Shown here: positions 36,449 to 45,371 of the stretch, piece by piece
Numbering within the stretch: position 1 is the first letter of the stretch
Layout: the number at the start of each line of letters is the position of its first letter
NCBI GenBank assembly: GCA_002699585.1
Contig: PABP01000038.1
Span: 1,039,709-1,103,708 of the forward strand
Length of the DNA: 64,000 bases
Direction: 5' to 3'
Source of the DNA: Anaerolineaceae bacterium
Lineage (GTDB): Bacteria > Chloroflexota > Anaerolineae > Aggregatilineales > Phototrophicaceae
The notes under the pieces: generated by a model
Seen by the model: the letters and a program-made list of their open reading frames with translations, nothing else
What the model was told of the DNA's origin: nothing
Database searches by the model: none
Translations under genes and position numbers: made by a program

Positions 36449-36838
36449 ATGAATCACGAGTCCAACCGCGATAACTACCGCACAAACTACGGCATCTTAT
36501 CCTCTGTCTTACAATTGATGGAACTCGTCTCTTTGATCGGGCTGCTGTTCTGTGGGCTGCTGCTGACGCATGGCCCGCTGGCGATGGACCTGGCGCAAGT
36601 CATGGTCTATGCCGTGTGGTTCCTGATGAGCGTTGTCAGCATCCACCTGATGCAGCGCAATGATCGCTGGGGCGCGTACAGCTTAGCCGCCGCCACAATC
36701 GCCGTCACCCTCTTCGACATGATAAAGGGCCATGCCTCGCTCGGTGGCGCGATACTGGGCCTGCTGGTGATGGTCATCGTCATCGCCTATTTGCGCTTCA
36801 GCCGCAGTAACGTTAGCTCTGACACACCGACTGAATAG
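36449..36838 (+). CDS. Small integral membrane protein
   Basis: 129 aa from ATG 36449 with a GGAGG site. Four hydrophobic segments (about residues 18-40, 45-65, 72-88 and 95-115). No known motif. Function unknown. An in-frame extension to 36380 lacks support. Confidence 0.6.
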   Translation: MNHESNRDNYRTNYGILSSVLQLMELVSLIGLLFCGLLLTHGPLAMDLAQVMVYAVWFLMSVVSIHLMQRNDRWGAYSLAAATIAVTLFDMIKGHASLGGAILGLLVMVIVIAYLRFSRSNVSSDTPTE

Positions 36839-36853
36839 ATTCCCTCCAAGCGA

Positions 36854-36886
36854 AAAGGCACGCCCAGTTGGACGTGCCTTTTTGTC
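36854..36886. terminator. Bidirectional terminator
   Basis: AAAAGGCACG/CGTGCCTTTTT arms around CCCAGTTGGA, placed between the convergent ends of the membrane protein gene and cpaF. Confidence 0.8.
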
Positions 36887-36921
36887 GTGAAACGTGTTTC
36901 GTATCGCTTGAATCTTATCGC

Positions 36922-38574
36922 TTAGCGGTTGAATTTGCTGCGGCCTGCGCCGAAGATCGACTTGGGCAGGCGGAAGCCGTACTGCTCCAGGCGATGCAGG
37001 AACCCTGGCGGGAAGCCCGTCGGGGCTAGTTCACCGCCACCTTCATGGCTGTAACCATTGTTGACCTGGTCCGGCGTCTGGTACAGGAACAGGTCCATCA
37101 GCGTGATCTGATCGCCTTCCATACCAAGCACTTCCGTCACCTGGACGACCTTGCGGCTGCCATCTTTGAGGCGCGCCTGCTGCACGAACATATCAATGGC
37201 GGCAGCAATCTGTGAACGAACGACCAGCACCGGCAGGTCCATACCGGCCATCAAGACCAGTGTTTCCAGGCGGGCGACCGCATCGCGCGGGCTGTTAGCA
37301 TGGACCGTCGTTAGCGAACCATCATGGCCCGTATTCATGGCCTGCAACATGTCGAGCGCTTCACCACTGCGAACCTCACCGACAACGATACGATCCGGGC
37401 GCATACGCAGCGTGCCCTTCACCAGGTCACGAATTTCCAGCTTACCTTCATCTTCGGTACCGGGCAGCGCCGGGGAAGTTTCCAGGCGAACGACATGGCG
37501 CTGGGCCAGTTGTAGTTCGGCGGAGTCCTCGACAGTGACGATCCGCTCATCTTCAGGAATATAGGAACTCAACACATTGAGCAGGGTCGTTTTACCAGAC
37601 CCGGTACCCCCTGCAACCACGATGTTCAGGCGTGACATTACACAAGCATGGAAGAAATCGGCCACTGACTTGGTCAAAGAACCATAGCTAATCAGGTCTT
37701 CGACCGTCAGGCGCTTTTCAGGGAATTTACGGATGGTAATGGTCGTGCCCAGCAGCGCCGAAGGTTCTGTGACCAGATGCACACGCGAACCATCTGGCAG
37801 ACGCGCATCAACCATCGGATTTTTGCGGTCGAGTGAACGCATCAAGGGGCGCACAATACGCTGGGCAGTCCAGCGGATGTGATCTTCATCATCGAAGACC
37901 ACATCGGTTTCGATCAACTTGCCTTTGTACTCAGCAAAGACCACATCGGGGCCGTTGACCATGATTTCCGAGCATTCTTTGTTATCAACCAGGGTCTGAA
38001 TGGGGCCAAAACCCAGCAAGTCATCCAGCAAGCCCGTGAGCAACGCCTGGTAATCATCTTCCTGCAAGGGCACGCCCATCTTCTTGAGGACCGTTTGCAA
38101 ACGTTCCTCAATGATGGCGATCTTATTCATGTCATAGCGATCCCACTTGTCGGCTTCGCCTGGGGATGCCAGCAATTTTGAGCGCAATTGACGGCGTAGT
38201 TTGGCGACTTCTTCCGGCGTGCGGCGCTTGGCAGGTACATGGTAGCCAGTATCCAGAATCCACGAACCATCTTCCAGTACTTTTTCGACGGTGACTTTGG
38301 TAATGCCGGACCCCATCGTGAAGCCGTCAGCGGCATGGCCGTTGCCGTTACCACTACCGTTACCATTACTATAACCATTGCTGAAGCCGTTGCTCTCGTT
38401 GGAAGGCGGCTCAGTATCCGTAAAGTTGTCTTCAAAGAGCTCTTCTTCGACCGGGACATCTTCCCCAAATACATTGTCGAAGTCTTCTGCGACATCGGCC
38501 TGTGGCTGTAACGAACGGATTGATGATGTTGCGCCGTTTTTTGCGCGTTGGCTGCGTTTCGATAGTAACGACAT
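36922..38574 (-). CDS. cpaF: CpaF/TadA-type secretion ATPase
   Basis: 550 aa from ATG 38574 (GAGGCAGG upstream). Residues 1-110 are low complexity with a Gly-Asn run ([16 protein letters not shown]) that cpaF proteins usually lack. The ATPase part has [12 protein letters not shown] (Walker A), [12 protein letters not shown] (Asp box), [20 protein letters not shown] (Walker B) and [11 protein letters not shown] (His box). It powers a type IV/Tad pilus or secretion assembly. No other tad genes lie nearby, so it is an orphan in this window. Confidence 0.94.
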   Translation of the reverse strand: MSLLSKRSQRAKNGATSSIRSLQPQADVAEDFDNVFGEDVPVEEELFEDNFTDTEPPSNESNGFSNGYSNGNGSGNGNGHAADGFTMGSGITKVTVEKVLEDGSWILDTGYHVPAKRRTPEEVAKLRRQLRSKLLASPGEADKWDRYDMNKIAIIEERLQTVLKKMGVPLQEDDYQALLTGLLDDLLGFGPIQTLVDNKECSEIMVNGPDVVFAEYKGKLIETDVVFDDEDHIRWTAQRIVRPLMRSLDRKNPMVDARLPDGSRVHLVTEPSALLGTTITIRKFPEKRLTVEDLISYGSLTKSVADFFHACVMSRLNIVVAGGTGSGKTTLLNVLSSYIPEDERIVTVEDSAELQLAQRHVVRLETSPALPGTEDEGKLEIRDLVKGTLRMRPDRIVVGEVRSGEALDMLQAMNTGHDGSLTTVHANSPRDAVARLETLVLMAGMDLPVLVVRSQIAAAIDMFVQQARLKDGSRKVVQVTEVLGMEGDQITLMDLFLYQTPDQVNNGYSHEGGGELAPTGFPPGFLHRLEQYGFRLPKSIFGAGRSKFNR

Positions 38575-38783
38575 AATACCTGCCTCATATTCCAATTTGC
38601 CATTTGCATCAGGTCTCGCCCACTCAGGATGTTTGAGGACACGAATGCTTAGCGGTCTGGTCACGTTACTATCATTTTAAGGGCATAATTATGTACAAAG
38701 AATAAAGTTATTGCCAGAACAATTAAGATTCTTTATGAAAAGCGGTCTTTTCACGGTCGGGTTGGCCTATAGGTAGCAGAATG

Positions 38784-38810
38784 CAAAAGACGAGCCGAAG
38801 CCCGTCTTTG
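38784..38810 (-). terminator. Terminator of efp
   Basis: AAGACGGGC/GCTCGTCTT-type stem with a TTCG loop and TTTTGC tract on the minus strand, 40 bp after the efp stop. Confidence 0.75.
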
Positions 38811-38849
38811 AGGTACGTTTTTACGATGTCGCGTGTGTTGCAGCAGTGC

Positions 38850-39413
38850 TTAGTTGCTAACGCGGGTCACGTAGGTGCCTTCTTCTAAGTTGACTTTGAC
38901 TGTATCGCCCGCGTTGATGAACATAGGCGCCTGGATTTCCATGCCAGTTTCCAGCGTGATGCGCTTGGTCGGGTTGTTGGCACGGTCCCCCGCAACTGCA
39001 AACTCAACTTCAGTGACTTTATATTCTTCAGTCTTGGGCAGCTCGTAGTCGATGATCTCACCCTGGTAGCTGTTGAGCTTGAGTTCCATGTTCTCTTTGA
39101 GATAGTTCATATCATCACCGAAGACATCACGGCGTAATTGTGGCTGTTCATAGGTTTCCATGTCCATAAAGGTCAGGAAATCGCCATCTTCAAACAAATA
39201 TTGCACAGCACGGCCCTCTACACGGATGTCTTCAACACGGGTGCCGCCGTTGAACGTCATCTGAGTGGTCGAGCCTGAGCGCAAGTTGCGCACTGTCACG
39301 CGGATGGTTGCCCCACCCCGTGCCGTCTTATTATGTGAGTATTCCAGCACGCGGTACAGTTCACCATCCTGGGTAAACGTCGTGCCCTTACGCAGTTGAT
39401 TGACATCAATCAT
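38850..39413 (-). CDS. efp: Elongation factor P
   Basis: 187 aa, three-domain EF-P, from ATG 39413 (MIDVNQLRKGT). It relieves ribosome stalling at polyproline. The modification loop reads HNKTARGGATIR: the residue at the tip is R32, not the Lys that E. coli modifies (KPGKG). Arg at this site is the hallmark of rhamnosylated EF-P in other phyla, but the flanking residues differ. Two in-frame upstream ATGs (39506 and 39473) add unconserved residues. Followed by its own terminator. Confidence 0.95.
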   Translation of the reverse strand: MIDVNQLRKGTTFTQDGELYRVLEYSHNKTARGGATIRVTVRNLRSGSTTQMTFNGGTRVEDIRVEGRAVQYLFEDGDFLTFMDMETYEQPQLRRDVFGDDMNYLKENMELKLNSYQGEIIDYELPKTEEYKVTEVEFAVAGDRANNPTKRITLETGMEIQAPMFINAGDTVKVNLEEGTYVTRVSN

Positions 39414-39538
39414 GTGGGTTGTTTGCCTCTGTCCTAAGTCGCTTGTTATATCGCTCGAAGTATACAAAGGCATTTGTCTATCGACAAGCGTAGAGAAATT
39501 AAGCACCAGCGAGTCTAACCAGAGGTTGGCTTATTTTT

Positions 39539-39632
39539 GCTGAGTAGGGGCACCGTGTTATTGTTGATGATGTTGTTGTGTGAGAGACATTCGTACCACA
39601 AGGGGGGAAAGCAGATGGTGCCCCTACTCAGC
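39539..39632. repeat. 94-bp element with 16-bp perfect terminal inverted repeats
   Basis: GCTGAGTAGGGGCACC at 39539-39554 and its exact reverse complement at 39617-39632, separated by 62 bp. No T-run follows on the minus strand, and A's do, so it is not an ordinary terminator. It may be a MITE-like remnant or an mRNA-stabilising structure between the epimerase gene and efp. Confidence 0.6.
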
Positions 39633-39657
39633 GCGGTGGAATGCTTATGGATGCGAC

Positions 39658-40725
39658 CTAATTCATGGCCGGGGACAGCTTGAAGGCCTGCTGGATATAA
39701 CCCTTATCGATATACCACTGGACTTCATCGCGCAGGGTTTGCTCAAAAGAGCGCGGTTGATGGCCCAGTTCATGGTTGGCCTTGGCATTGTTGTACTCAA
39801 CTTTGTAGTGCAAGGTGCGGATGCCGTCGCGCGTTGCAAGAGGCGGATGGCCCGTTACCTGCGCAGCCAACTCGGCGACAGTGGCAAAGGCCATACCGAT
39901 GGCATAAGGCATATGCAGACGCGGTGCAGGTCGACCTGTAATCTTCGATAGCATGCCGATGATTTCCGCCAGGGAATAGTACTGGTTGTTGACGATATAG
40001 CGCTCGCCATCGTGCCCGTGGGTGACAGCAGCAATCATCGCCTGGGCGACGTCACGGGCATCCACCACGCTGGAGCCACCCGACGGGATCGCAGGCAAAT
40101 TACCCTGAAGAAAATCGAGGATGAGCTTGCCCGCCGCTGTCGGTCCGGCATCGCCCGGTCCCCATATCCAGGTCGGGTTGATGAGCACGACAGGCATGTC
40201 ATGGTGCGTGGTGCGCCAGTGTTCGATACCTTCTTCAGCGACAACCTTGCTGCGTGCGTACAGGTTGAAGTCCATTTCACTTTCTGCCGGACCTGATGTT
40301 TCGTCACTGGGCGTGCCATCCGGGTTGCTGCCGATGGTGGTGCTGGAACTGACATAGATCGCCTTTTTGACGCCTTGACGTTCAGCGGCATTCAGGATAT
40401 TGACCGTGCCCTGGATGTTGATGAGGCCCAGCTTGTGCCAGTGATCTTCCCCAGGCTGGTAATACTCGCGGAAGTAGGCCGCCGTGTGCATGAGGACATC
40501 GACGCCGTGCAAATGCTGCTCAAAAGCATCGACGTTTTCCATATCACCAGTAACAATTTCCACATCGAGGTTGCCCAGAACTTTGCGGGCTTTTTCAGGA
40601 TTACGCGCCAGGGCCTTCACGCGGTGGCCCTGCTCAAGGAGGGCGCGCACCAGATTGCTACCGAGCAAGCCGGTACTGCCTGTGACGAAAACGGTCCATT
40701 TGTCGGCTAAATGAGGCTGATTCAT
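39658..40725 (-). CDS. NAD(P)-dependent epimerase/dehydratase (dihydroflavonol-reductase-like)
   Basis: 355 aa from ATG 40725 (AGGAGAG upstream). FVTGSTGLLGSNLVRALL (cofactor fold), YVSSSTTIG, LYARSKVVAEEG with YxxxK (Tyr, Lys) and NPTWIWGPGD. Atypical SDR of the DFR/HpnA-like kind; substrate unknown. It is divergent from a TetR gene, whose two candidate operators lie between them, so TetR probably represses it. Confidence 0.88.
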   Translation of the reverse strand: MNQPHLADKWTVFVTGSTGLLGSNLVRALLEQGHRVKALARNPEKARKVLGNLDVEIVTGDMENVDAFEQHLHGVDVLMHTAAYFREYYQPGEDHWHKLGLINIQGTVNILNAAERQGVKKAIYVSSSTTIGSNPDGTPSDETSGPAESEMDFNLYARSKVVAEEGIEHWRTTHHDMPVVLINPTWIWGPGDAGPTAAGKLILDFLQGNLPAIPSGGSSVVDARDVAQAMIAAVTHGHDGERYIVNNQYYSLAEIIGMLSKITGRPAPRLHMPYAIGMAFATVAELAAQVTGHPPLATRDGIRTLHYKVEYNNAKANHELGHQPRSFEQTLRDEVQWYIDKGYIQQAFKLSPAMN

Positions 40726-40800
40726 GGGTCTCTCCTGCATCACATCGGGCGATGTGCTAGAATCCGAACGTTACAAAAAGATCAACTTGCGGTAAAATAC

Positions 40801-40837
40801 GAGTGATTACTCACGTTTATAATACGAGCAATCGCTC
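40801..40837. promoter_or_regulatory. Two tandem TetR-type operator palindromes
   Basis: GAGTGATTACTC at 40801-40812 and GAGCAATCGCTC at 40826-40837 share the pattern GAGYRATYRCTC and are 25 bp apart start to start. They lie between the epimerase gene (start 40725) and tetR (start 40895), the place expected for an autoregulated TetR system. Confidence 0.75.
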
Positions 40838-40894
40838 ATATTTCAACTATTTCTCACCCGCTATTCATGTTTGATAGTCGTATCCAGAGGCTGT

Positions 40895-41518
40895 ATGTCA
40901 GACACATCCATCAGCAAACGCCGTCAACCCAAGCAAGCGCGCAGCCAGCAGCGCGTCGAGCATATTATGGCAACAGCATCGGCATTGTTCGCGGAACACG
41001 GTTACGAGGCGGTCAGCACCAACCATATCGCCAAAGCGGCAGAGGTATCGATTGGCTCGCTGTACCAGTTCTTTCCCAATAAGGAAGCCATTCTGGACGC
41101 GCTGGTCGATAAGTATTTGGCCGACATGCAGAAAGCACTCATGGGGCGCATTGAAGATGCCGCCAGCCTGGAAGATGCCATCCAACGTATGGTGCAGGGT
41201 ATGCAGCGTTTTGGGACATCGCACAAGGCTTTTAAGCACGTCTTCGCCGAGGTCCAGCTCATCGCGGTGACGAACCGCATCCACGATACGATTGTCGGCT
41301 GGGTCGATGACATGATTGGCAACTACTATCCGCAGCTTGCCAAAAAGCAGTGTCATATCGGCGCGGAAGTCAGCTTGTGCATCGTCAAGGGCATGATGCA
41401 GTTCTATGATCGCCCCAACGCCATGTCACCAGAGCAGTTGTGGACCGAATTACAGGCTGCCCTGCTAGCTTATATTCATGATTTACTGTGCCGTAATGGC
41501 ATCACCCCCGGAGCCTGA
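40895..41518 (+). CDS. TetR-family transcriptional regulator
   Basis: 207 aa from ATG 40895. N-terminal helix-turn-helix: ALFAEHGYEAVSTNHIAKAA, then VSIGSLYQFFPNKEAILDAL, the classic TetR pattern. The C-terminal ligand-binding part is less conserved. Expected ligand unknown. It is 3 bp upstream of the yjjX-like gene, which may be co-transcribed. Confidence 0.94.
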   Translation: MSDTSISKRRQPKQARSQQRVEHIMATASALFAEHGYEAVSTNHIAKAAEVSIGSLYQFFPNKEAILDALVDKYLADMQKALMGRIEDAASLEDAIQRMVQGMQRFGTSHKAFKHVFAEVQLIAVTNRIHDTIVGWVDDMIGNYYPQLAKKQCHIGAEVSLCIVKGMMQFYDRPNAMSPEQLWTELQAALLAYIHDLLCRNGITPGA

Positions 41519-41521
41519 CCT

Positions 41522-42055
41522 ATGCCGACTGTCATCGTCGCCAGCACCAACCCCGTCAAAATCGAGTGTGCCCACCTGGGCTTTTTGCAGATGTTCCCCG
41601 ACGAACCCTTTGCTGTCGAAGGCGTCAGCGTGCCATCGGGCGTCAGCGACCAGCCCATGACCCGCGCCGAAACCATCCAGGGAGCGACCAACCGCGCCCA
41701 AAATGCCGCCGACGCGCATCCCGGTGCGGCTTATTATGTAGGCATTGAAGGCGGCGTGGAGGAAATCGATGGGCGTTTTGAGGTATTCGCCTGGGTGGTG
41801 ATCCTCAGCGGCGAGCAGATGGGCCGTGCGCAAACGGGCATTTTTTATCTACCGAACGAGGTCGAGGATTTGCTGCGGCAGGGCGTGGAACTGGGCGAAG
41901 CCGATGACATCGTGTTCCGGCGGCAGAACAGCAAGCAGGGCAATGGCGCAATTGGCATCCTGACCGATGACGCCATCACGCGCACCAGCTACTACGTCCC
42001 GGCGGTCATTATGGCCCTGATTCCCTTCAAGCAGACGTATTTGAGCTGGGGCTAA
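41522..42055 (+). CDS. yjjX: Inosine/xanthosine triphosphatase (YjjX family)
   Basis: 177 aa. IVASTNPVKI start, SVPSGVSDQPMTRAETIQGA, GIEGGVEEIDG and GAIGILTDDAITR match the YjjX/NTPase family (Ham1-like fold). It hydrolyses ITP/XTP to keep non-canonical purines out of nucleic acids. Its stop overlaps the convergent gene at 42052 by 4 bp. Confidence 0.92.
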   Translation: MPTVIVASTNPVKIECAHLGFLQMFPDEPFAVEGVSVPSGVSDQPMTRAETIQGATNRAQNAADAHPGAAYYVGIEGGVEEIDGRFEVFAWVVILSGEQMGRAQTGIFYLPNEVEDLLRQGVELGEADDIVFRRQNSKQGNGAIGILTDDAITRTSYYVPAVIMALIPFKQTYLSWG

Positions 42056-42363
42056 GCCCCATTACCGGATGTTTCGTCAGCGAGGCGTTGGCTGTACACA
42101 CGGAAAGCGTCCATGATCTCTAGGGCCAATTCGCCGGATGTGTCGATGGTTTCGATGCCGTCGAGGATTTCAGTAGCCACTTCTTCGTTTTCCAGCAGCA
42201 TGCCCATGACGCGATTGGTATTGATAATCGCTGACAGCTCGTGGCGCAAATCACTGAGGAAAACGGCCAGCGCGGTTTCGTCTCCATGCTGCTGGCGCAT
42301 GTCTAGCCACTTCTGAATGTAGCTTTCTTGCAGGGGTCTTTGTTCGCTATTTTCGTCAGTCAT
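42052..42363 (-). CDS. Hypothetical acidic protein downstream of surE
   Basis: 103 aa from ATG 42363 with GGAGGT ten bases upstream. Middle part LSDLRHELSAIINTNRVMGML resembles the dimerisation (HisKA-like) helix of two-component kinases, with a His in RHELS, but no ATPase domain follows. It lies 4 bp after surE and is probably cotranslated with it. Function unknown. Confidence 0.7.
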   Translation of the reverse strand: MTDENSEQRPLQESYIQKWLDMRQQHGDETALAVFLSDLRHELSAIINTNRVMGMLLENEEVATEILDGIETIDTSGELALEIMDAFRVYSQRLADETSGNGA

Positions 42364-42367
42364 GGGG

Positions 42368-43117
42368 TTAGACCTCCATATCCCAGGCATTCAGATCGGC
42401 CATAAAGTGATGGGCGGTCATATCGAGATGAACAGGCGTCACGCTGGCAAAGCCCTCATGCAGCGCCCAGAGGTCCGTCCCGGCTTCATCGACGCGGCCC
42501 GTCGGCGGCTCACCGACCATACGCACGATATTGCCCTCACGCTCGATTTCATCATTATAGACGCGCAGGCCCTGGCGCGTCAGGCGCAGGCCACGCACTG
42601 GCCCCATCGGCACATTCACGCTGAGGATGGTCAGTGGCGGCAGGCCGTGTTCAATGACCTTGGCCACAACAATCGCCGCGATACGGGCTGCTTCGGCATA
42701 ATCTTCGGGGTCATCAGCAAAGCGATTGGCGAGCGAGACGGCCACCCCCGGCACCCCGTTGATGGTTGCTTCCAGAGCGGCTGTGATCGTGCCGCTGTAG
42801 GTCAGGTCCTGGCCCATGTTCTCGCCGCGGTTGATGCCCGACACGACCACGCGCGGCGGCCAATTACGCAGGCCCATCGCCGCAATGGCGATGCAATCTG
42901 CCGGGGAGCCATCAACGGCCAATGTCGGAATATCGCCATCGAGCATTTTTTCCGAAATGTGAATATCCTGGAAGAGCGTTTTCTTGTGGCCGCTGTTGCT
43001 CTGATTTTGAGCCGGGGCAGCGGCTTCTACCGGGCCAAACTGACGCATAGCCCGTGCCAGCGCCAGAATACCGGGCGCGTCTACGCCATCGTCGTTCGTC
43101 ACCAAAATGTGTGTCAT
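42368..43117 (-). CDS. surE: 5'/3'-nucleotidase SurE
   Basis: 249 aa. Motifs: HILVTNDDGVDAPGILALAR with the metal DD, AAPAQNQSNSG (metal Asn), VDGSPADCI, VVSGINRGENMGQDLTYSGT. Metal-dependent phosphatase on nucleoside monophosphates, cytoplasmic. ATG 43117 matches family starts; a weak ribosome-binding site precedes it. Confidence 0.95.
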   Translation of the reverse strand: MTHILVTNDDGVDAPGILALARAMRQFGPVEAAAPAQNQSNSGHKKTLFQDIHISEKMLDGDIPTLAVDGSPADCIAIAAMGLRNWPPRVVVSGINRGENMGQDLTYSGTITAALEATINGVPGVAVSLANRFADDPEDYAEAARIAAIVVAKVIEHGLPPLTILSVNVPMGPVRGLRLTRQGLRVYNDEIEREGNIVRMVGEPPTGRVDEAGTDLWALHEGFASVTPVHLDMTAHHFMADLNAWDMEV

Positions 43118-43541
43118 GGGGGTTTGCTTTCTTAGGTGATTCGTCAGAATTGCCAAAAGCCGCCTGCTATTATCGTCAGCTTGTGACAAGAGAGCTATAT
43201 TCTAGTCGAATATATAACGGACTTTAACACAGTAACGCCTATATTGACCTTGATTTTCTGGTAAGATGAACGTGATCGAAAGGATTTTCTATGCGGATTA
43301 TTTGGCCGATATTTTGCGAATAGCATAGGTCAGCAGAACACTCAAAAAATGGTTTCTTTATCTGGGTTTTATGTTACATCACCGATGTACGGTGCACACC
43401 CTAAACTTGATTTTATGGAGTGAAGCAGCCCGTCGTCCATCAGACGCCTAAAACGGCAAGTCGATAGACGACCCACCGAGCCATAACATCGCAGTCCCTC
43501 ACCGACCAGTCAAGACTAGGGGAGAAGAAACGAGGTCAACT
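43118..43541. other. Divergent intergenic region, surE / ParB-like gene
   Basis: 424 bp. A good ribosome-binding site (AGGGGAG) precedes the ParB-like start. I see no RNA gene, repeat or clear operator; the region must contain both promoters. Confidence 0.35.
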
Positions 43542-44576
43542 ATGGCTGAAGACAATCACTTTCGATCAAACTATATGGAAGGCATCAACAAGTTCCAGGG
43601 CGCGCGAACCCGTGCCTTCTGGCAGGATATGCTTTCACTGCTACGTGGCAAATCAGCCGAACTGCTCAGTTTTGATGACATCCGGCGGCGCTTACGCCTG
43701 CGAGAAGAGAGCTACCGGGGCTTGCAGGACATCCCGGTCGATCAAATCGTCGGCAGCGTCGGGCGCTATAACGACTTCAGCAGTACATTTTTGCCCAAGA
43801 GCAATGACATGCGCGACCGCTGGAGCCGTGTCTATGCCACTATGAATAGCATGCAAGGCGTCCCCCCGATTGAAGTCTATAAAGTGGGCAGCGTCTATTT
43901 CGTGCGTGATGGCAATCATCGTGTATCAGTCGCGCGGCAAATCAGCAGCAAGACCATCCAGGCTTACGTCACGGAACTGCCCTCATCCTTCCATCTTGAG
44001 CCGGGTATGACGCTGGAAGATGTCGAGCAGGGGGCCAACTACATCGCATTCCTGGAAGAAACAGGTCTGCCGCATACGCGCCCCAACCATATCAACTTGC
44101 AGCTTTCAGAGCATTCGCGCTATCCAGAGTTACTGGGGCACATCTATCTGCATGCCCAGGTGATGGAACAGCGTTTGGGCGAGCCAGTTAGTATGGAAGA
44201 AGCCGCTGCCAACTGGTATGACAACGTCTTCCGCCCAGCAGTAACGCTCATCCGCAAGTACAACGTCCTGTCGGAAACAGGCGAAGCCCATAAACGTACG
44301 GAAGCTGACCTGTACCTGTGGATGGTGGACCATCTGCGCGATGTTCGCCAGCAATATGGCAACACTACGGAAACTCGCAAGTTCAGCCACGCGCTGATTG
44401 ACTATCTCAACGAGAAGAGCATCGCTATCCCGCATGATTTACTCGACGAAGATGACAACTCCGTGATTCTGTCGAGATCCCAGGTGATGGCCGCCATGAA
44501 CCAGGCAAATTCTCAGAACGGCCATGACGATCATGAGCCACAAGATGCCCAGCAAGAAACGCGCGATGCGTCATGA
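43542..44576 (+). CDS. ParB/sulfiredoxin-fold domain protein, orphan
   Basis: 344 aa. Residues about 60-145 hold the ParB N-terminal-like motif: DIPVDQIVGSVGRYNDF, PIEVYKVGSVYFVRDGNHRV and SVARQ. The DGNHR box binds nucleotide (CTP in ParB, ATP in Srx). Residues 150-300 are helical without known motifs. The C terminus is acidic and Gln-rich. No parA or parS neighbour is visible, so chromosome partition is unlikely; a regulatory role is inferred. Confidence 0.72.
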   Translation: MAEDNHFRSNYMEGINKFQGARTRAFWQDMLSLLRGKSAELLSFDDIRRRLRLREESYRGLQDIPVDQIVGSVGRYNDFSSTFLPKSNDMRDRWSRVYATMNSMQGVPPIEVYKVGSVYFVRDGNHRVSVARQISSKTIQAYVTELPSSFHLEPGMTLEDVEQGANYIAFLEETGLPHTRPNHINLQLSEHSRYPELLGHIYLHAQVMEQRLGEPVSMEEAAANWYDNVFRPAVTLIRKYNVLSETGEAHKRTEADLYLWMVDHLRDVRQQYGNTTETRKFSHALIDYLNEKSIAIPHDLLDEDDNSVILSRSQVMAAMNQANSQNGHDDHEPQDAQQETRDAS

Positions 44577-44645
44577 TCCCAGGTCTAGTGGGATCACCAC
44601 TCGGTTCTGAAACGACTGGGCCACAGCCCATCAAAACAACGCAAC

Positions 44646-44684
44646 AAAAAACAGCATATCGGCTTTGATATGCTGTTTTTGTTT
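44646..44684 (+). terminator. Strong rho-independent terminator
   Basis: Perfect 14-bp stem AAAAACAGCATATC/GATATGCTGTTTTT with GGCTTT loop and further T's; also usable on the minus strand for the next gene. Confidence 0.9.
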
Positions 44685-44698
44685 ATTGGCGTTAGTGC

Positions 44699-45118
44699 TT
44701 AATAAGCAGCAGACTTTTCTGGGAAGTCTTGTATCGTTTCGCCCAACGCAGGGTCTTTCTTCACCAGGAAGTGAAGGGCATGCGCATAGGAGATTTGATC
44801 ACTGTATTTCATATTTAAAAATCGGGTCAAGACACGCACCACGTACATAACAGGTCCAACCCGGCCATTGTAGGAGACAACCCAACCCACTTTGGGATGT
44901 TGCGTCCATGTCACGGACTTTTTTAGTCCCCTCAAGTCAGAGGGTAATTGAGTGAGTTCACTGTTGTCATAGATAAAATGCACATGTTGCATCAATGAAC
45001 TATCTAGCAAACGGATAATTTCCTGAGAGCGCACAGCTATTTCCTCTAATGTTTGTGCGCCTGTAATTTTGACGTGCACAACACGATCTGGAATTACCCA
45101 TTCAATAAAATGACCCAT
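44699..45118 (-). CDS. Small protein of a paralogous family (member 1)
   Basis: 139 aa from ATG 45118. Pattern WVIPDRVVHVKITGAQTLEE, a central HFIYDNSEL, then TWTQHPKVGWVV. The same arrangement (W-x-P-D, V-x-x-x-x-x-G, D near 60-65, an acidic middle) recurs in the products at 56252 and 57052. It looks like a STAS-fold or SpoIIAA-like domain, but I cannot confirm this. A perfect inverted repeat, ATAACGAT/ATCGTTAT (45190-45211), lies 72 bp upstream. Confidence 0.65.
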   Translation of the reverse strand: MGHFIEWVIPDRVVHVKITGAQTLEEIAVRSQEIIRLLDSSLMQHVHFIYDNSELTQLPSDLRGLKKSVTWTQHPKVGWVVSYNGRVGPVMYVVRVLTRFLNMKYSDQISYAHALHFLVKKDPALGETIQDFPEKSAAY

Positions 45119-45189
45119 GTTTACACCGCTTTTGTTATGTACTATTTTCAACGTAGCCAACTACCTTACCCTTTTGAACCTACGCCTTT

Positions 45190-45211
45190 ATAACGATATT
45201 TACATCGTTAT
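45190..45211. promoter_or_regulatory. Candidate operator upstream of the 44699 gene
   Basis: 8-bp perfect inverted repeat ATAACGAT-ATTTAC-ATCGTTAT, in the short upstream region of the minus-strand gene. Confidence 0.45.
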
Positions 45212-45371
45212 ATAACGTAACTCTAGGGCCGTATCCACTTGCTAACAATAAGTGACACTACGGAAATAACATATGCAAATATTAGGGCTTGATAAGACGA
45301 AATATCTAACCTGGGGAAAACCCCTTAAAAATAGCCTACGAGGGTTCCTTATATCCCACGACCTGAACCCA

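Noticed and set aside
43250..43285. Possible sigma-70 promoter (TTGACC ... TAAGAT)
   Set aside because: The spacer is only about 12 bp, too short for a functional pair.
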